Part shown: in pieces, positions 8,014-16,823 of the stretch
How positions within the stretch are numbered: position 1 is the first letter of the stretch
Layout of the letters: each line of letters opens with the position of its first letter
Assembly (NCBI GenBank): GCA_013003425.1
Contig: JABDJB010000003.1
Span: forward strand, 1 to 55,836
Direction of reading: 5' to 3'
From: Gammaproteobacteria bacterium
Lineage (GTDB): Bacteria; Pseudomonadota; Gammaproteobacteria; Steroidobacterales; JABDKV01
Length of the DNA: 55,836 nucleotides
Notes under the pieces: generated by a model
Told to the model about the DNA's origin: nothing
Databases searched by the model: none
What the model saw: only the letters and a program-made list of their open reading frames with translations
Translations under genes and position numbers: made by a program

Positions 8014-8636
8014 CAGCCTCCGGCAAGGCCCAGCATGGTTGCCAGCTCCAGCCGTGCCTCGTCAACGCCCTGGCGGGTCTGGGCGGAAAAAAGCTGCACG
8101 GTTGCCGCATCACCGATGTCCCGGCGCACGCCAAGCAACGAACTGGCGGCCTTGCCGCGCTTGAGCTTGTCAGCCTTGGTGAGCAGCACATGCGCCGGGC
8201 ACTCCCGGCTGATCGCCCAATCGAGCATCTGGGTGTCGTAATCAGTGAGGGGCCGGCGCACATCCATGATGACGAAAAGCCCGGCCAGGCTGCGCCGGGT
8301 GGCGAAATAGGATTCCATAAGCACGCGCCAGTGACGCTGCATCTTCTCCGGCACTTTGGCATAACCGTAGCCTGGCAGGTCAACGAGTCGCCGGTCGGCG
8401 TCGACGTCAAAGAAATTGATCAGCTGGGTGCGACCGGGTGTCTTGCTGATGCGGGCCAGCTGCCGCTGGCCGGCAATCACGTTGATTGCGCTGGATTTGC
8501 CGGCATTGGAGCGCCCGGCAAAGGCCACTTCCAGACCCTCATCCGGCACAAAATCCGCCACTTCCCAGGCGCTGCTGATGAAGCTGGATTGCTGGAACGG
8601 GTTGGGCTGCCGGGATTCGGTCATGCGAGCGGTCAT
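8013..8636 (-). CDS. engB: Ribosome biogenesis GTPase EngB (YihA/YsxC)
   Basis: Essential small GTPase needed for assembly of the large ribosomal subunit. At 207 residues it has the usual length. G1 is [12 protein letters not shown], the switch region [11 protein letters not shown] carries G2, G3 is [11 protein letters not shown] and G4 is TKADK. A second in-frame ATG at 8624 ([10 protein letters not shown]) is a plausible alternative start. The gene converges on the small RNA downstream of polA, the same synteny as in E. coli (polA-spf-yihA) and Pseudomonas. Confidence 0.96.
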   Translation of the reverse strand: MTARMTESRQPNPFQQSSFISSAWEVADFVPDEGLEVAFAGRSNAGKSSAINVIAGQRQLARISKTPGRTQLINFFDVDADRRLVDLPGYGYAKVPEKMQRHWRVLMESYFATRRSLAGLFVIMDVRRPLTDYDTQMLDWAISRECPAHVLLTKADKLKRGKAASSLLGVRRDIGDAATVQLFSAQTRQGVDEARLELATMLGLAGG

Positions 8637-8730
8637 CGGGCGATAAGCTGCCCGGATGGTGTAGAATTCGGCGGGTTTGAAACGCGGGCCGGCAGTCTAG
8701 CACAGGCCCCGTTAACCTGAAGGAGTTCGC

Positions 8731-9333
8731 ATGATCAGGAAAGCTGGAATTCTCATGGCGGCAATGTGCCTGTCGCTGCCGGTTTGGGCCGACGGTGACC
8801 CCGATGCCGGCAAGGCCAGGTCGGCAACCTGCACTGCCTGCCATGGTGCCGACGGCAACAGCATCAATCCTGAATGGCCCAACCTGGCCCAGCAGCATGC
8901 CAGCTATCTCGTAGTACAGCTGGAGGCGTACAAGACGGGTGACCGGTCCAACGCCCTGATGACCCCGATGGCAATGGGGCTCGATGAGCAGGCCCGGCAG
9001 GACCTGGCCGCCTACTACGCCGCCCGGGAGCTGAAGGGCGGCACAACCGACCCGGCAAAGCTCAACGCGGGCCGGAAAATCTGGCGCGGTGGCAACCCGG
9101 CAACCGGCGTCAGCGCGTGTGCAGCCTGTCATGGTCCCAACGGGCACGGCAATCCGGGCGCAAAGATGCCTCGTCTTGCCGGACAGCACGCCAAATACCT
9201 TGCCGACCAGCTGCGTCTGTACGCATCGGGCGAGCGCAAGACCGACAAGGACCAGATGATGCGTAATATCGCAGCGGCCATGACAGACGCTGAAATCGAA
9301 GCAGTCTCGTCCTATGCGCAGGGTTTGCGTTAG
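8731..9333 (+). CDS. Diheme cytochrome c4
   Basis: A periplasmic electron carrier of 200 residues with a cleavable signal peptide (cleavage predicted after VWA). It has two cytochrome c domains, each with one heme-binding motif, CTACH and CAACH; the axial methionines are likely in the MTPMAMG and MMRNIAAAM segments. Cytochrome c4 usually donates electrons to cbb3-type oxidase or other terminal reductases. A good ribosome-binding site AAGGAG precedes the ATG. The cytochrome c4-dsbA pair near engB and polA is conserved in Pseudomonas and relatives. Confidence 0.92.
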   Translation: MIRKAGILMAAMCLSLPVWADGDPDAGKARSATCTACHGADGNSINPEWPNLAQQHASYLVVQLEAYKTGDRSNALMTPMAMGLDEQARQDLAAYYAARELKGGTTDPAKLNAGRKIWRGGNPATGVSACAACHGPNGHGNPGAKMPRLAGQHAKYLADQLRLYASGERKTDKDQMMRNIAAAMTDAEIEAVSSYAQGLR

Positions 9334-9424
9334 GCCGGACTGTAAAAGACGGTGGCAGCCGATTGAACTGAAGCCGCCCGCGGATTACTAATATCTCTCA
9401 AGACCCAGATTCACCGGAGTGATT

Positions 9425-10234
9425 ATGAAAAGTTTCGTCGGCCTGTTACTGGCTGTTTGCATCACCCTCCCGGCCTGCAGCGCCGAGAACAGTTCAACCA
9501 CCTCTCCGGTGGCTGCATCACCCGAGCCGGCCGCAGCGGTGACCACACCTGAGCCTGCGGGTCAGCCGGTATTGGCTCAAGTTACCGAGCCCGTGGCTCC
9601 GGCAGCGACGCCACAGGCCGAGCCATCAGCGGCGGCCTCCATGCCGGTTACAGCGCCGGCGCCGCGGCCTGACATCGTAGCCGGCCGTCATTACCGCGTG
9701 CTGACCCCGGCGCAACCGACCAGCAGCTCACCCGACAAGGTGGAGGTTGCCGAAGTGTTCATGTACAGCTGCCCGCACTGCATGAGCTTCGAACCATTCA
9801 TACAAAACTACCTCGCTGAAAAGCCGGCATACGTCAGCTTTGTGCGCATACCGGCCAGTTTTAACAAGATGGCCCGCGTACACAGCAAGGCATACTACGC
9901 AGCGGAAACGCTTGGCGTGCTGGAAGACGTGCACGCGGACTTCTTTACCGAGTTCCACAACAAGCGCAATCGCCTGGACAGCGAAGAAGAAATAATCACG
10001 TTTTTCGCCAGGCACGGCGTCGACAAGGACGCAGCGACTAAGGCCTTTGGTTCTTTTGCTGTTGACACAAAACTTCGCCAGGCGGACAACCTCGGGCGGC
10101 GCTATGGAATCGACAGTGTCCCCGCGCTGGTAATTAACGGCAAATACGTAACATCCGGATCGATGACCGGCAGCATTTCAAAGCTGCGTGAAGTTGTTGA
10201 TTACCTGACTGCCAAGGAAGCCGCCGCACTCTGA
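9425..10234 (+). CDS. dsbA: Thiol:disulfide interchange protein DsbA, lipoprotein form
   Basis: Periplasmic disulfide oxidase, 269 residues. The thioredoxin-like domain has the active site CPHC near residue 116 and the cis-proline loop DSVPALVINGKY. It departs from classical DsbA at the N terminus: the signal segment ends in a lipobox-like LPAC and is followed by about 65 residues rich in Pro, Ala, Glu and Thr. The catalytic domain is therefore probably tethered to a membrane by a flexible linker. GTG 9419 is an alternative start, but GGAG at 9416-9419 favours ATG 9425. Its likely clients include the many cysteine-containing cytochromes of this region (inference). Confidence 0.88.
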   Translation: MKSFVGLLLAVCITLPACSAENSSTTSPVAASPEPAAAVTTPEPAGQPVLAQVTEPVAPAATPQAEPSAAASMPVTAPAPRPDIVAGRHYRVLTPAQPTSSSPDKVEVAEVFMYSCPHCMSFEPFIQNYLAEKPAYVSFVRIPASFNKMARVHSKAYYAAETLGVLEDVHADFFTEFHNKRNRLDSEEEIITFFARHGVDKDAATKAFGSFAVDTKLRQADNLGRRYGIDSVPALVINGKYVTSGSMTGSISKLREVVDYLTAKEAAAL

Positions 10235-10262
10235 CCGTTGCGGCCGGCTTTGTTTGCCGGTA

Positions 10263-11561
10263 TCAGATAGAGACGTTCTCTTCGGAAACAATCCGCCAGC
10301 TGTCGCCCTCAAGGCGCCAGTACTGCCGTTTTCGTGAGTTACTGCTGAAGCGATCACTTTCGTATTGCTGGCTGAAGCTGACCACCATCATGTCCTGCTC
10401 GTGCGGATGGCCAAATACGCTGATGTCTTCGAGTGCGACGCGGATATAGCGCTTGTTGCGCGTCACGTTGGCCTTGTAGGCATCCCATGCTTTCTTGTCC
10501 ATACCGCGGCCATGGAATGCCTGCGAATAATGACCCAGGTAGTGTTCGACCCTGCCGCTCTCCCAGTCGTTTCGCCACTGCTCCACCTGCGACATGATGT
10601 CCCGCCGGCGTTGCTCCATGGCATCAGAGGCAATCCAGCTGACCTGCTCGGCGATCAGAACCGGAGTTGAGCCAGCCTCAAGCAACGGCGCTACCTGTTC
10701 CAGCTCTGCATTGGTCAGCGCAACACAACCATCGCTGTCCAGCGGCGGCCGGCTGTATGTCGAGCTGGCAACACCGTGCAACCATATGCCTCCACCGGTG
10801 CGGCCGTGGCGCACGTCCCACTCATTCGGGTAATCGACGGGGAATGCGACTGGCCCGTACTTGTCAGGCAGCGTGTTGCCGGGCAACCGGTCAACCACAA
10901 AATAGACGCCAACCGGCGTCCTGCGATCGCCCTGCCGTTGCTTGTGTGCGCCATTCTTACCGCCCGACACGTAGTAGTCGCCGCGCAGTCGCGGCACGCC
11001 ATCGCTGTTCTCAAAAACAAACAGGCGTGAAGCTGCCAGGTCAACAACCAGCGCGTTTTTCTGTGACTCACTCAACCGCACCAACGGCTGTGGGACGCGA
11101 TCGGGACGTTTTGAAGTCCGGTAATGTTTCCAGCGTTGCCGCGCCTCATCCATCAGCAGGGATACCGAGGCATCCGGCATGTCTTTAGACTGGAACGACA
11201 ACGGCACGCCCGCCCTGCTGGCCAGCAGGTCGCCGTAAACCAGATGCGCCAGGCGAAAGTTCGGTTTTGCGTCGATCAGTGATTGTGCTTCAGCGATCGC
11301 CGCATCAACTTCGCCACGGCGAAACGTATCGATGACATTGATCAGCTGCTGCTCCGGCTCAGGATGCGGCACGCTGACGGAAACCATGGGGCTGACGGAA
11401 CCGGCAGTCGCTACAGCAGCGCTGCTGGCTACTGCCGCAGAACTTGCGACTTTCAGTTCAGTAACGCCGCCCGCCGATGGTGCGTGCGCAGCTGCTGCCA
11501 CCAAAACAGCGGCTGCCGCGACCAACGCCGGCAGGAAAACTCTTTTGTTGCGCAGCGCCAT
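10263..11561 (-). CDS. L,D-transpeptidase (YkuD) with C-terminal NTF2-like domain
   Basis: Secreted or periplasmic protein of 432 residues. After a signal-like hydrophobic N terminus comes a helical, TPR-like segment, then the YkuD catalytic domain starting near ALVVDLAASRLFVFEN and ending with the active-site motif WLHG...SDGCVALTN (histidine and nucleophile cysteine). Such enzymes form 3-3 peptidoglycan cross-links or attach proteins to peptidoglycan. The last 110 residues (from MEQRRRDIMSQVEQW) form an NTF2/SnoaL-like domain, also found at the end of the upstream gene. The start codon directly abuts the stop of that gene (TAGATG), so the two are co-translated. Confidence 0.88.
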   Translation of the reverse strand: MALRNKRVFLPALVAAAAVLVAAAAHAPSAGGVTELKVASSAAVASSAAVATAGSVSPMVSVSVPHPEPEQQLINVIDTFRRGEVDAAIAEAQSLIDAKPNFRLAHLVYGDLLASRAGVPLSFQSKDMPDASVSLLMDEARQRWKHYRTSKRPDRVPQPLVRLSESQKNALVVDLAASRLFVFENSDGVPRLRGDYYVSGGKNGAHKQRQGDRRTPVGVYFVVDRLPGNTLPDKYGPVAFPVDYPNEWDVRHGRTGGGIWLHGVASSTYSRPPLDSDGCVALTNAELEQVAPLLEAGSTPVLIAEQVSWIASDAMEQRRRDIMSQVEQWRNDWESGRVEHYLGHYSQAFHGRGMDKKAWDAYKANVTRNKRYIRVALEDISVFGHPHEQDMMVVSFSQQYESDRFSSNSRKRQYWRLEGDSWRIVSEENVSI

Positions 11562-12638
11562 CTAGAGTGCCTCGGAGACCTCGCGCTCGATCTGCCAGCC
11601 GGCGGTTCCGCGACGCATGGTCAACGTCTTGGTTACGCGATCCTGGTAGGTATTCGAACGATAGCCCTGGACAAACTTTGCACGCGCACGATCGGCCCCG
11701 AGCATTTCCACTTCCAGATTGTCGACGCTGATTTCGATAAAGCTGGGTGCCGACAGCCGGTCACGCCGGTACGCTACCCAGCTGGCGCGCGGGGCACCGT
11801 TGGGGGGACGAAAAGATGGAGCGTAGGCAGCGATGTAGCCATCCACATTCTGATTCGACCAGGCACTGGCCCAGCCCTGAATCGCGTTACGTATATCGTC
11901 GGCCGCCGATGACACTGGCGCCGGAGCAGGTTGTGGTGCCGGCTGTGGCGCAGGTTGCGGTGTAACCATGGCAACAGTGGCTGGTTCGGGCTCCGGTTCG
12001 GGCTGCGCAACGGCCGGTATGGTTACCGGTATAGGCTCACTCTGAATGATATCGGACTCAGGTTGCACGGCTTGCGGTATCGACTGTGGCGGAGGAGCAG
12101 CACTTGCCACCTGCGTCGCAGCCGGTTCGGCAAATGAGCGGGGCGCGGAGAACAAACCGTTAACGGCAGAAAGTTTCAAACGCGCCGAGTTATTGGAACG
12201 ATCTTCTTCCAACGCACGGTCATAAGCGATGCCAGCCATTTTGGCGTAAAGGTCGCCCAGGTTTTCATGCGCTGTCGAATAGCTTGGATGTGTCTGGATC
12301 GCAGCCATCAGCGAATCACGCGCTTTTTCGAATTCACCCTGTTCGGCAAAAAGCACCGCCAGGTTGTTGTATGGCTCCGGCAGTTCCGGGTAATCGTGCG
12401 TCAGACCGGCGAACACTTCTATCGCCTGTTGCGTACGCCCCATGTCGGCAAAAATTATTCCCTGCAGAAACCTGGTCTCGGCGTCGTCCGGCGATTGCGC
12501 CAGCACCCGGTCAACTTCTGCCAGCGCCTCACCGGCGCGGCCCTGCTCGAAAAGTGATTGCGCGCGGGCCAGATCTGCCTGAGCCGCGGGCATGATCAGC
12601 ATCGAAATCAAAAGAATTAAAAGTTTATGGATTTGCAT
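11562..12638 (-). CDS. Exported TPR protein with C-terminal NTF2-like domain
   Basis: A 358-residue protein with a signal peptide (ending AAQA). Several TPR repeats follow (ARAQSLFEQGRAGEALAEVD, DAETRFLQGIIFADMG, ELPEPYNNLAVLFAEQG, YSTAHENLGDLYAKMA). Then comes a low-complexity Pro/Glu/Gln/Ala linker of about 70 residues, and finally an NTF2-like domain (IRNAIQGWASAWSNQNVDGY...WQIEREVSEAL). TPRs suggest protein partner binding. The gene is the first of a two-gene unit with the YkuD transpeptidase, whose last domain is of the same type, so a joint role in cell-wall work is likely but inferred. Confidence 0.82.
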   Translation of the reverse strand: MQIHKLLILLISMLIMPAAQADLARAQSLFEQGRAGEALAEVDRVLAQSPDDAETRFLQGIIFADMGRTQQAIEVFAGLTHDYPELPEPYNNLAVLFAEQGEFEKARDSLMAAIQTHPSYSTAHENLGDLYAKMAGIAYDRALEEDRSNNSARLKLSAVNGLFSAPRSFAEPAATQVASAAPPPQSIPQAVQPESDIIQSEPIPVTIPAVAQPEPEPEPATVAMVTPQPAPQPAPQPAPAPVSSAADDIRNAIQGWASAWSNQNVDGYIAAYAPSFRPPNGAPRASWVAYRRDRLSAPSFIEISVDNLEVEMLGADRARAKFVQGYRSNTYQDRVTKTLTMRRGTAGWQIEREVSEAL

Positions 12639-12744
12639 GACTTGTGCTACTGATATCGTTTCTGGAACAGAGGCTTAAGCTTGTATAGCTTATCAGGAAA
12701 GAGGGCCGGATGGGACTTCCCCGCAACACCGGGAAGCCGCCATA

Positions 12745-13296
12745 ATGCGACCCATGTCGCGCTTCCGCCCTTTGGCAGCCCTGCTGCTGCTGTTGTGGCT
12801 CATTGAGCTGGTTAACTTCATTCTCGGGCACCGCCTCAATACTTTTGGCCTGCTGCCAAGGCACCTGGCTGGCTTGCCCGGCATCCTGCTGGCGCCCCTG
12901 CTGCACGGCAGCTTTACCCATCTGATTTCCAACAGCGGCGGATTGCTGGCGCTCGGTGGCCTGGTTGCTTTGCGTGGTGAGCGTCACTTTGTAACCAGCA
13001 CTGTGGCAATCGCAGTATTGGGCGGCATCTTGCTGTGGGTATTCGGGCGCACCGCCCTGCACGTTGGCGCCAGCGGTCTCGTATTCGGTTACTTCGGGCT
13101 GCTGCTGGGGCGGGCCTGGTTCGAGCGCAGCGCAGGAACCCTGCTGATTGGCGCACTCGTTATCGCTGTGTATGGCGGACTACTGTGGGGACTGTTGCCG
13201 CTGCAGGCTTTTGTTTCCTGGGATGGACACCTTGCCGGGCTGCTTGCCGGTGTTGCGGTCGCCCGATGGCATGTCAGTGCCGGGGGCAGGCAATAG
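12745..13296 (+). CDS. Rhomboid-family intramembrane serine protease
   Basis: A 183-residue inner-membrane protein with about six hydrophobic segments. The rhomboid core is visible: HGSFTHLISN (oxyanion/structural loop after the first helix), the catalytic serine in GASGLVFGYFG and the catalytic histidine in WDGHLAGLLAG. This is the short GlpG-like core with no extra cytosolic domain. ATG 12745 is used; ATG 12754 is equally possible. The gene is divergent from the TPR gene and precedes the acyl-CoA dehydrogenase by 58 bp. Substrates are unknown. Confidence 0.85.
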   Translation: MRPMSRFRPLAALLLLLWLIELVNFILGHRLNTFGLLPRHLAGLPGILLAPLLHGSFTHLISNSGGLLALGGLVALRGERHFVTSTVAIAVLGGILLWVFGRTALHVGASGLVFGYFGLLLGRAWFERSAGTLLIGALVIAVYGGLLWGLLPLQAFVSWDGHLAGLLAGVAVARWHVSAGGRQ

Positions 13297-13354
13297 ACCC
13301 GGCGAGACTCCTTTATTACCATGCCCTCTCTCTACTGAACCTGACGGACTCCCT

Positions 13355-15136
13355 ATGACCGTATACCACGCCCCGACGCGCGACATGCGCTTTTGCATCG
13401 AACAACTGGCCGACCTGGACGGCATCGGCAAGTTACCCGGCATGGAGGCGGCGGAACCAGACGTAATTGAGTCGGTCCTCGAAGAAGCAGGCCGGCTGGC
13501 AACAGAAGTTCTGGCACCGCTCAATGCTGAAGGCGACCGGAACGGTGCACGCATTGAAGGTGACGATGTCCACGAGACACCAGGATTTGCCGCCGCCTAC
13601 CAGCAGTTTGTTGAGAGCGGCTGGAACAGTGCACCGTTCAGCGCCGATCATGGCGGTGGTGGGCTGCCAAACGTGGTGTCCTTTGCCGTCGGTGAGATCT
13701 GGCAGGCGGCCAACATGGCGTTTTCGCTCTGCCCGATGCTGTCACAGGCGGCCGTCGAGGCGCTGCTGGCGCACGGCAGCAAGGAACTGCAGGAAAAATA
13801 TCTGCCGAAAATGATCAGCGGCGAGTGGACCGGCACCATGGACCTGACCGAGCCGCAGGCCGGCTCGGACCTTGCCGCAGTTGCCTGCAAGGCAGTGCCG
13901 CAGGACGACCACTACCTGATCACCGGCCAGAAGATCTTTATCACCTGGGGCGACCACCAGATGACAGACAACATCATTCACATGGTGCTGGCGCGCCTGC
14001 CGGATGCACCGGCCGGGGTAAAGGGTATTTCACTGTTCCTGGTTCCCAAATTCATGGTGAACGACGACGGTAGTCCGGGCGCCCGAAATGACATGCGGCC
14101 GGTGTCAATCGAGCACAAGATCGGGATCCACGGCAGCCCGACCTGCGTGGTGAGCTTTGGTGACAACGGGGGCGCGGTTGGCTACCTGGTTGGCGAAAGG
14201 CACAACGGCCTGGCATGCATGTTCACGATGATGAACCTGGCGCGACTCCATGTCGGTATTGAAGGCGTCGGCATCGCAGATCGTGCCTATCAGCGCGCTG
14301 CGCGCTACGCCAAAGAACGGGTTCAGGGTGGTGCGCCCGGAGAAGAGGGTCGCGTAACCATCATTCACCATCCGGATGTGCGTCGTATGCTCATGACGAT
14401 GAAATCACAGATAGAGGCGATGCGTGCCTTTTGCACCTGCGCCGGCGATGCGATGGACTTTGCCCTGCATAGCACCGATACCGACGAAAAGGCGCAAAAC
14501 CAGTCGCGACTCGACCTGCTCGTTCCGGCGGTCAAGGGCTGGTGCACCGAAACCGCGCAGGAGATTGTGTCACTCGCCGTGCAGGTCCATGGCGGTATGG
14601 GCTTTGTCGAGGAAACTGGCGCGGCGCAGCACTTCCGCGATGCGCGGATTGCCACTATCTACGAAGGAACTACCGGTATTCAGGCCAGCGACCTGGTGGG
14701 CCGCAAGATCCTGCGCGATGAAGGACGCGCCATGACCGCGCTGATTGGCGATATTCGCCAGACCATCCTTGAGCTGGCTGACGACGACGAACTTGATGAA
14801 ATCGAACGCAATCTGCGTATCGCAGTTGACACACTGGAAGCCGCCACCGCGTTTCTTATCGAACGTCAGCGTGATGACGTACACACAGCAGGATCAGTAT
14901 CGTTCAACATGCTGATGCTTGCCGGCGTTACCGCGGCAGGCTGGCAAATGGCGCGGGCAGCGCTGGTTTCGCGACGACACCTGGCAGCCCGGGCACAGGA
15001 CGCTGGTTTTTACGAAGCAAAGATCATCACGACAAAGTTTTTTGCCCAGCAGATCCTGCCCCGCTCCCGTGCTTACGGTGAAGCCATCCTGGCCGGCAGC
15101 GACAACATCATGGTGCTTGCTGAGGACAGATTCTAG
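13355..15136 (+). CDS. Acyl-CoA dehydrogenase, long DmdC-like subfamily
   Basis: A 593-residue FAD enzyme catalysing alpha,beta-dehydrogenation of an acyl-CoA. It starts MTVYHAPTRDMRFCIEQL, typical of the subfamily with an extra N-terminal region and a C-terminal extension that includes methylmercaptopropionyl-CoA dehydrogenase (DmdC). Seen: the FAD/substrate segment MDLTEPQAGSDLAAV, ITGQKIFITWGDH, QVHGGMGFVEE and the catalytic-base region IYEGTTGIQASDLVGRKI. The frame extends upstream to 13148 through rhomboid coding sequence and is rejected. True substrate (fatty acyl or sulfur-containing) cannot be told from sequence. Confidence 0.92.
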   Translation: MTVYHAPTRDMRFCIEQLADLDGIGKLPGMEAAEPDVIESVLEEAGRLATEVLAPLNAEGDRNGARIEGDDVHETPGFAAAYQQFVESGWNSAPFSADHGGGGLPNVVSFAVGEIWQAANMAFSLCPMLSQAAVEALLAHGSKELQEKYLPKMISGEWTGTMDLTEPQAGSDLAAVACKAVPQDDHYLITGQKIFITWGDHQMTDNIIHMVLARLPDAPAGVKGISLFLVPKFMVNDDGSPGARNDMRPVSIEHKIGIHGSPTCVVSFGDNGGAVGYLVGERHNGLACMFTMMNLARLHVGIEGVGIADRAYQRAARYAKERVQGGAPGEEGRVTIIHHPDVRRMLMTMKSQIEAMRAFCTCAGDAMDFALHSTDTDEKAQNQSRLDLLVPAVKGWCTETAQEIVSLAVQVHGGMGFVEETGAAQHFRDARIATIYEGTTGIQASDLVGRKILRDEGRAMTALIGDIRQTILELADDDELDEIERNLRIAVDTLEAATAFLIERQRDDVHTAGSVSFNMLMLAGVTAAGWQMARAALVSRRHLAARAQDAGFYEAKIITTKFFAQQILPRSRAYGEAILAGSDNIMVLAEDRF

Positions 15137-15174
15137 AAAAACGAAAACCCCGTCCCTGCGCTGCAGGAACGGGG
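15136..15174 (-). terminator. Intrinsic terminator for the PEP-CTERM-like gene
   Basis: Arms CCCCGTCCCTGC (15148-15159) and GCAGGAACGGGG (15163-15174) pair with one mismatch around a three-base loop. Read on the minus strand the hairpin is followed by TTTTCGTTTTT, a good terminator tail. It lies just beyond the acyl-CoA dehydrogenase stop, so it probably also marks the end of that plus-strand transcript, though the plus side lacks a T run. Confidence 0.8.
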
Positions 15175-15232
15175 TCGCCTCTCCCCCAACTGGCTTGTTC
15201 TTTTTGTGACTCGCCAGTGTTCGCGACAGAAC

Positions 15233-15913
15233 TCAGCTATGCCTGCGAAAGACCCCGAGGCCGGCTAGTGCTGTGAGCAGCAGCGGCAGGGCAGCAGGAA
15301 CCGGTACGACACGTGGCTGGAAAGCGATATTGTCGATCGCACCCGAACCACCCATGTTTATTACGATGGTTTTGACCTGTGACACCCCAAAGAAAACCTG
15401 GGACCACATGTTGTCGCCGCCGGTATCAGGCACAAAGAAAGAAACCGGAATCAGGACATCTTCGTCGTCGTACAACTGGATCGCACTACCGGCATGGGAT
15501 TCAACGCCTTCGACATCAAAGAAATCGATGCTCTCCAGCAGCACGCCTTCGTCGAAGCTGATAATCAGCTGCCCCGCAGGCCGTGACCCTTCATCATCCG
15601 GTGTTGCGCAGGTAAATTGATCGCAATTGTCATTTTCCTGAATGATAAGAAGATTACCGGGCGACGCGCTGCCAAGCACCGGATTTGAGAACGGCGCGCC
15701 GAGATCGCTGTCCCCGCCAGTCGGATTGCGTGAATCAAAAACCACAGCCAGGTCAGGCCCGCCACCCAGGTTAACCGCGGCAATGCTGACGCCCAGCGCA
15801 GCATATTCTGTATCCATGATCGTACCGGCATCGAAGTTTTCGAAATCCAGCACTGTGGCATTTGTCGAACCAAAAACCAGCAGCAAGGCTACCGTCGATA
15901 AAAGCTGTTTCAT
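15233..15913 (-). CDS. Exported protein with PEP-CTERM-like sorting tail
   Basis: A 226-residue secreted protein. The signal peptide MKQLLSTVALLLVFGSTNA is followed by a beta-rich acidic body (VLDFENFDAGTIMDTEYAALG), then the tripartite C-terminal tail VPVPAALPLLLTALAGLG plus FRRHS: a Val-Pro motif, one transmembrane helix and a basic end. This is the layout of PEP-CTERM proteins processed by exosortase in EPS-producing Gram-negatives. I chose ATG 15913 because of the signal peptide and an AGGA box 7 bases upstream; the frame is open to 16018. Function of the body is unknown. No exosortase is in this window. Confidence 0.8.
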   Translation of the reverse strand: MKQLLSTVALLLVFGSTNATVLDFENFDAGTIMDTEYAALGVSIAAVNLGGGPDLAVVFDSRNPTGGDSDLGAPFSNPVLGSASPGNLLIIQENDNCDQFTCATPDDEGSRPAGQLIISFDEGVLLESIDFFDVEGVESHAGSAIQLYDDEDVLIPVSFFVPDTGGDNMWSQVFFGVSQVKTIVINMGGSGAIDNIAFQPRVVPVPAALPLLLTALAGLGVFRRHS

Positions 15914-16104
15914 TTCATGTCCTGTTTTATGTAATCCGCCCGAAATTTTCCTCACGGGCACAATGCAGATATGGAGCAAGATTCGCGCCAACTCGCCTTT
16001 TTGCGTTTGGTCAATCACTTGAGACTGGCGCTGAAACGCAAGCGTAAACTCTACCGACGCCTTGCGGGGCTATACTGCACATAAGCAGTAAAGGAAACTG
16101 AGTT

Positions 16105-16803
16105 ATGCCAAATAACATTGTTATCACCGGAGCAAACCGCGGTATTGGGCTGCGCCTGGCACAGACTTACGTCGACGATGGACAACGCGTCTACGCGGCG
16201 TGCCGCAGTCCTGAAACTGCCACGGAACTGGCATCACTGGCCGAGGCATCCGGTGGCAGTCTGAGTCTGCACCCGCTCGATGTAAGCAGCGAGACCCAAA
16301 TCAGCGCGTTTGCCGCAGTTTTAAAAGGTACGCCGGTGGATGTGCTGATCAACAACGCCGGGGTTTATGCGCACAAGGGACTGGAGTTCGGTCAACTCGA
16401 TGCCGCAGACTGGTTGCGATGCATGCACGTCAATACCGTTGCGCCCGTTATGGTGACTCAGGCGTTGATCGACAACATTGCGGCCGGCAAGCGCAAACTC
16501 GTTGCAACAATTACCAGCAAGATGGGCAGTATCGCCGACAATACATCTGGCGGCTCGTATGCCTATCGTTCGTCAAAGACCGCATTGAATTCAGCGATGA
16601 GGTCGCTGGCCATCGATCTGCACGACCGCGGTATCAGCGTCTTCGTACTGCACCCCGGGTGGGTTCGCACTGATATGGGCGGGCCGCGGGGGCTGATTAC
16701 GGTCGACGAATCAGTGAGCCAGCTGCGCCGCATTATCGATCAGGCCGGGATGGCTCAAAGCGGCAAGTTTTTTGATCGGGATGGCTCTGAGATTCCGTGG
16801 TGA
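16105..16803 (+). CDS. Short-chain dehydrogenase/reductase (C-factor-like)
   Basis: A 232-residue classical SDR. The NAD(P)-binding motif TGANRGIG lies at the N terminus; NNAG is in the middle and the catalytic YxxxK is YRSSK, with the serine in TITSKMGSI. The C-terminal HPGWVRTDMGG resembles the CsgA/C-factor and sniffer-like branch. It reduces or oxidises a small carbonyl/alcohol substrate that cannot be named. GGAAACTGAG upstream of the ATG offers a ribosome-binding site. The gene is convergent with the pirin gene. Confidence 0.9.
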   Translation: MPNNIVITGANRGIGLRLAQTYVDDGQRVYAACRSPETATELASLAEASGGSLSLHPLDVSSETQISAFAAVLKGTPVDVLINNAGVYAHKGLEFGQLDAADWLRCMHVNTVAPVMVTQALIDNIAAGKRKLVATITSKMGSIADNTSGGSYAYRSSKTALNSAMRSLAIDLHDRGISVFVLHPGWVRTDMGGPRGLITVDESVSQLRRIIDQAGMAQSGKFFDRDGSEIPW

Positions 16804-16823
16804 ACCGACATGCGAGCAGGCAG

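Noticed and set aside
7953-8720. 255-residue plus-strand open frame opposite engB
   Set aside because: It is the antisense of engB, whose GTPase motifs and length are unmistakable; it also begins inside the small RNA.
10235-10262. Inverted repeat CCGGC/GCCGG between dsbA and the YkuD gene as terminator
   Set aside because: Only five base pairs and no T-tract on either strand; too weak to list.
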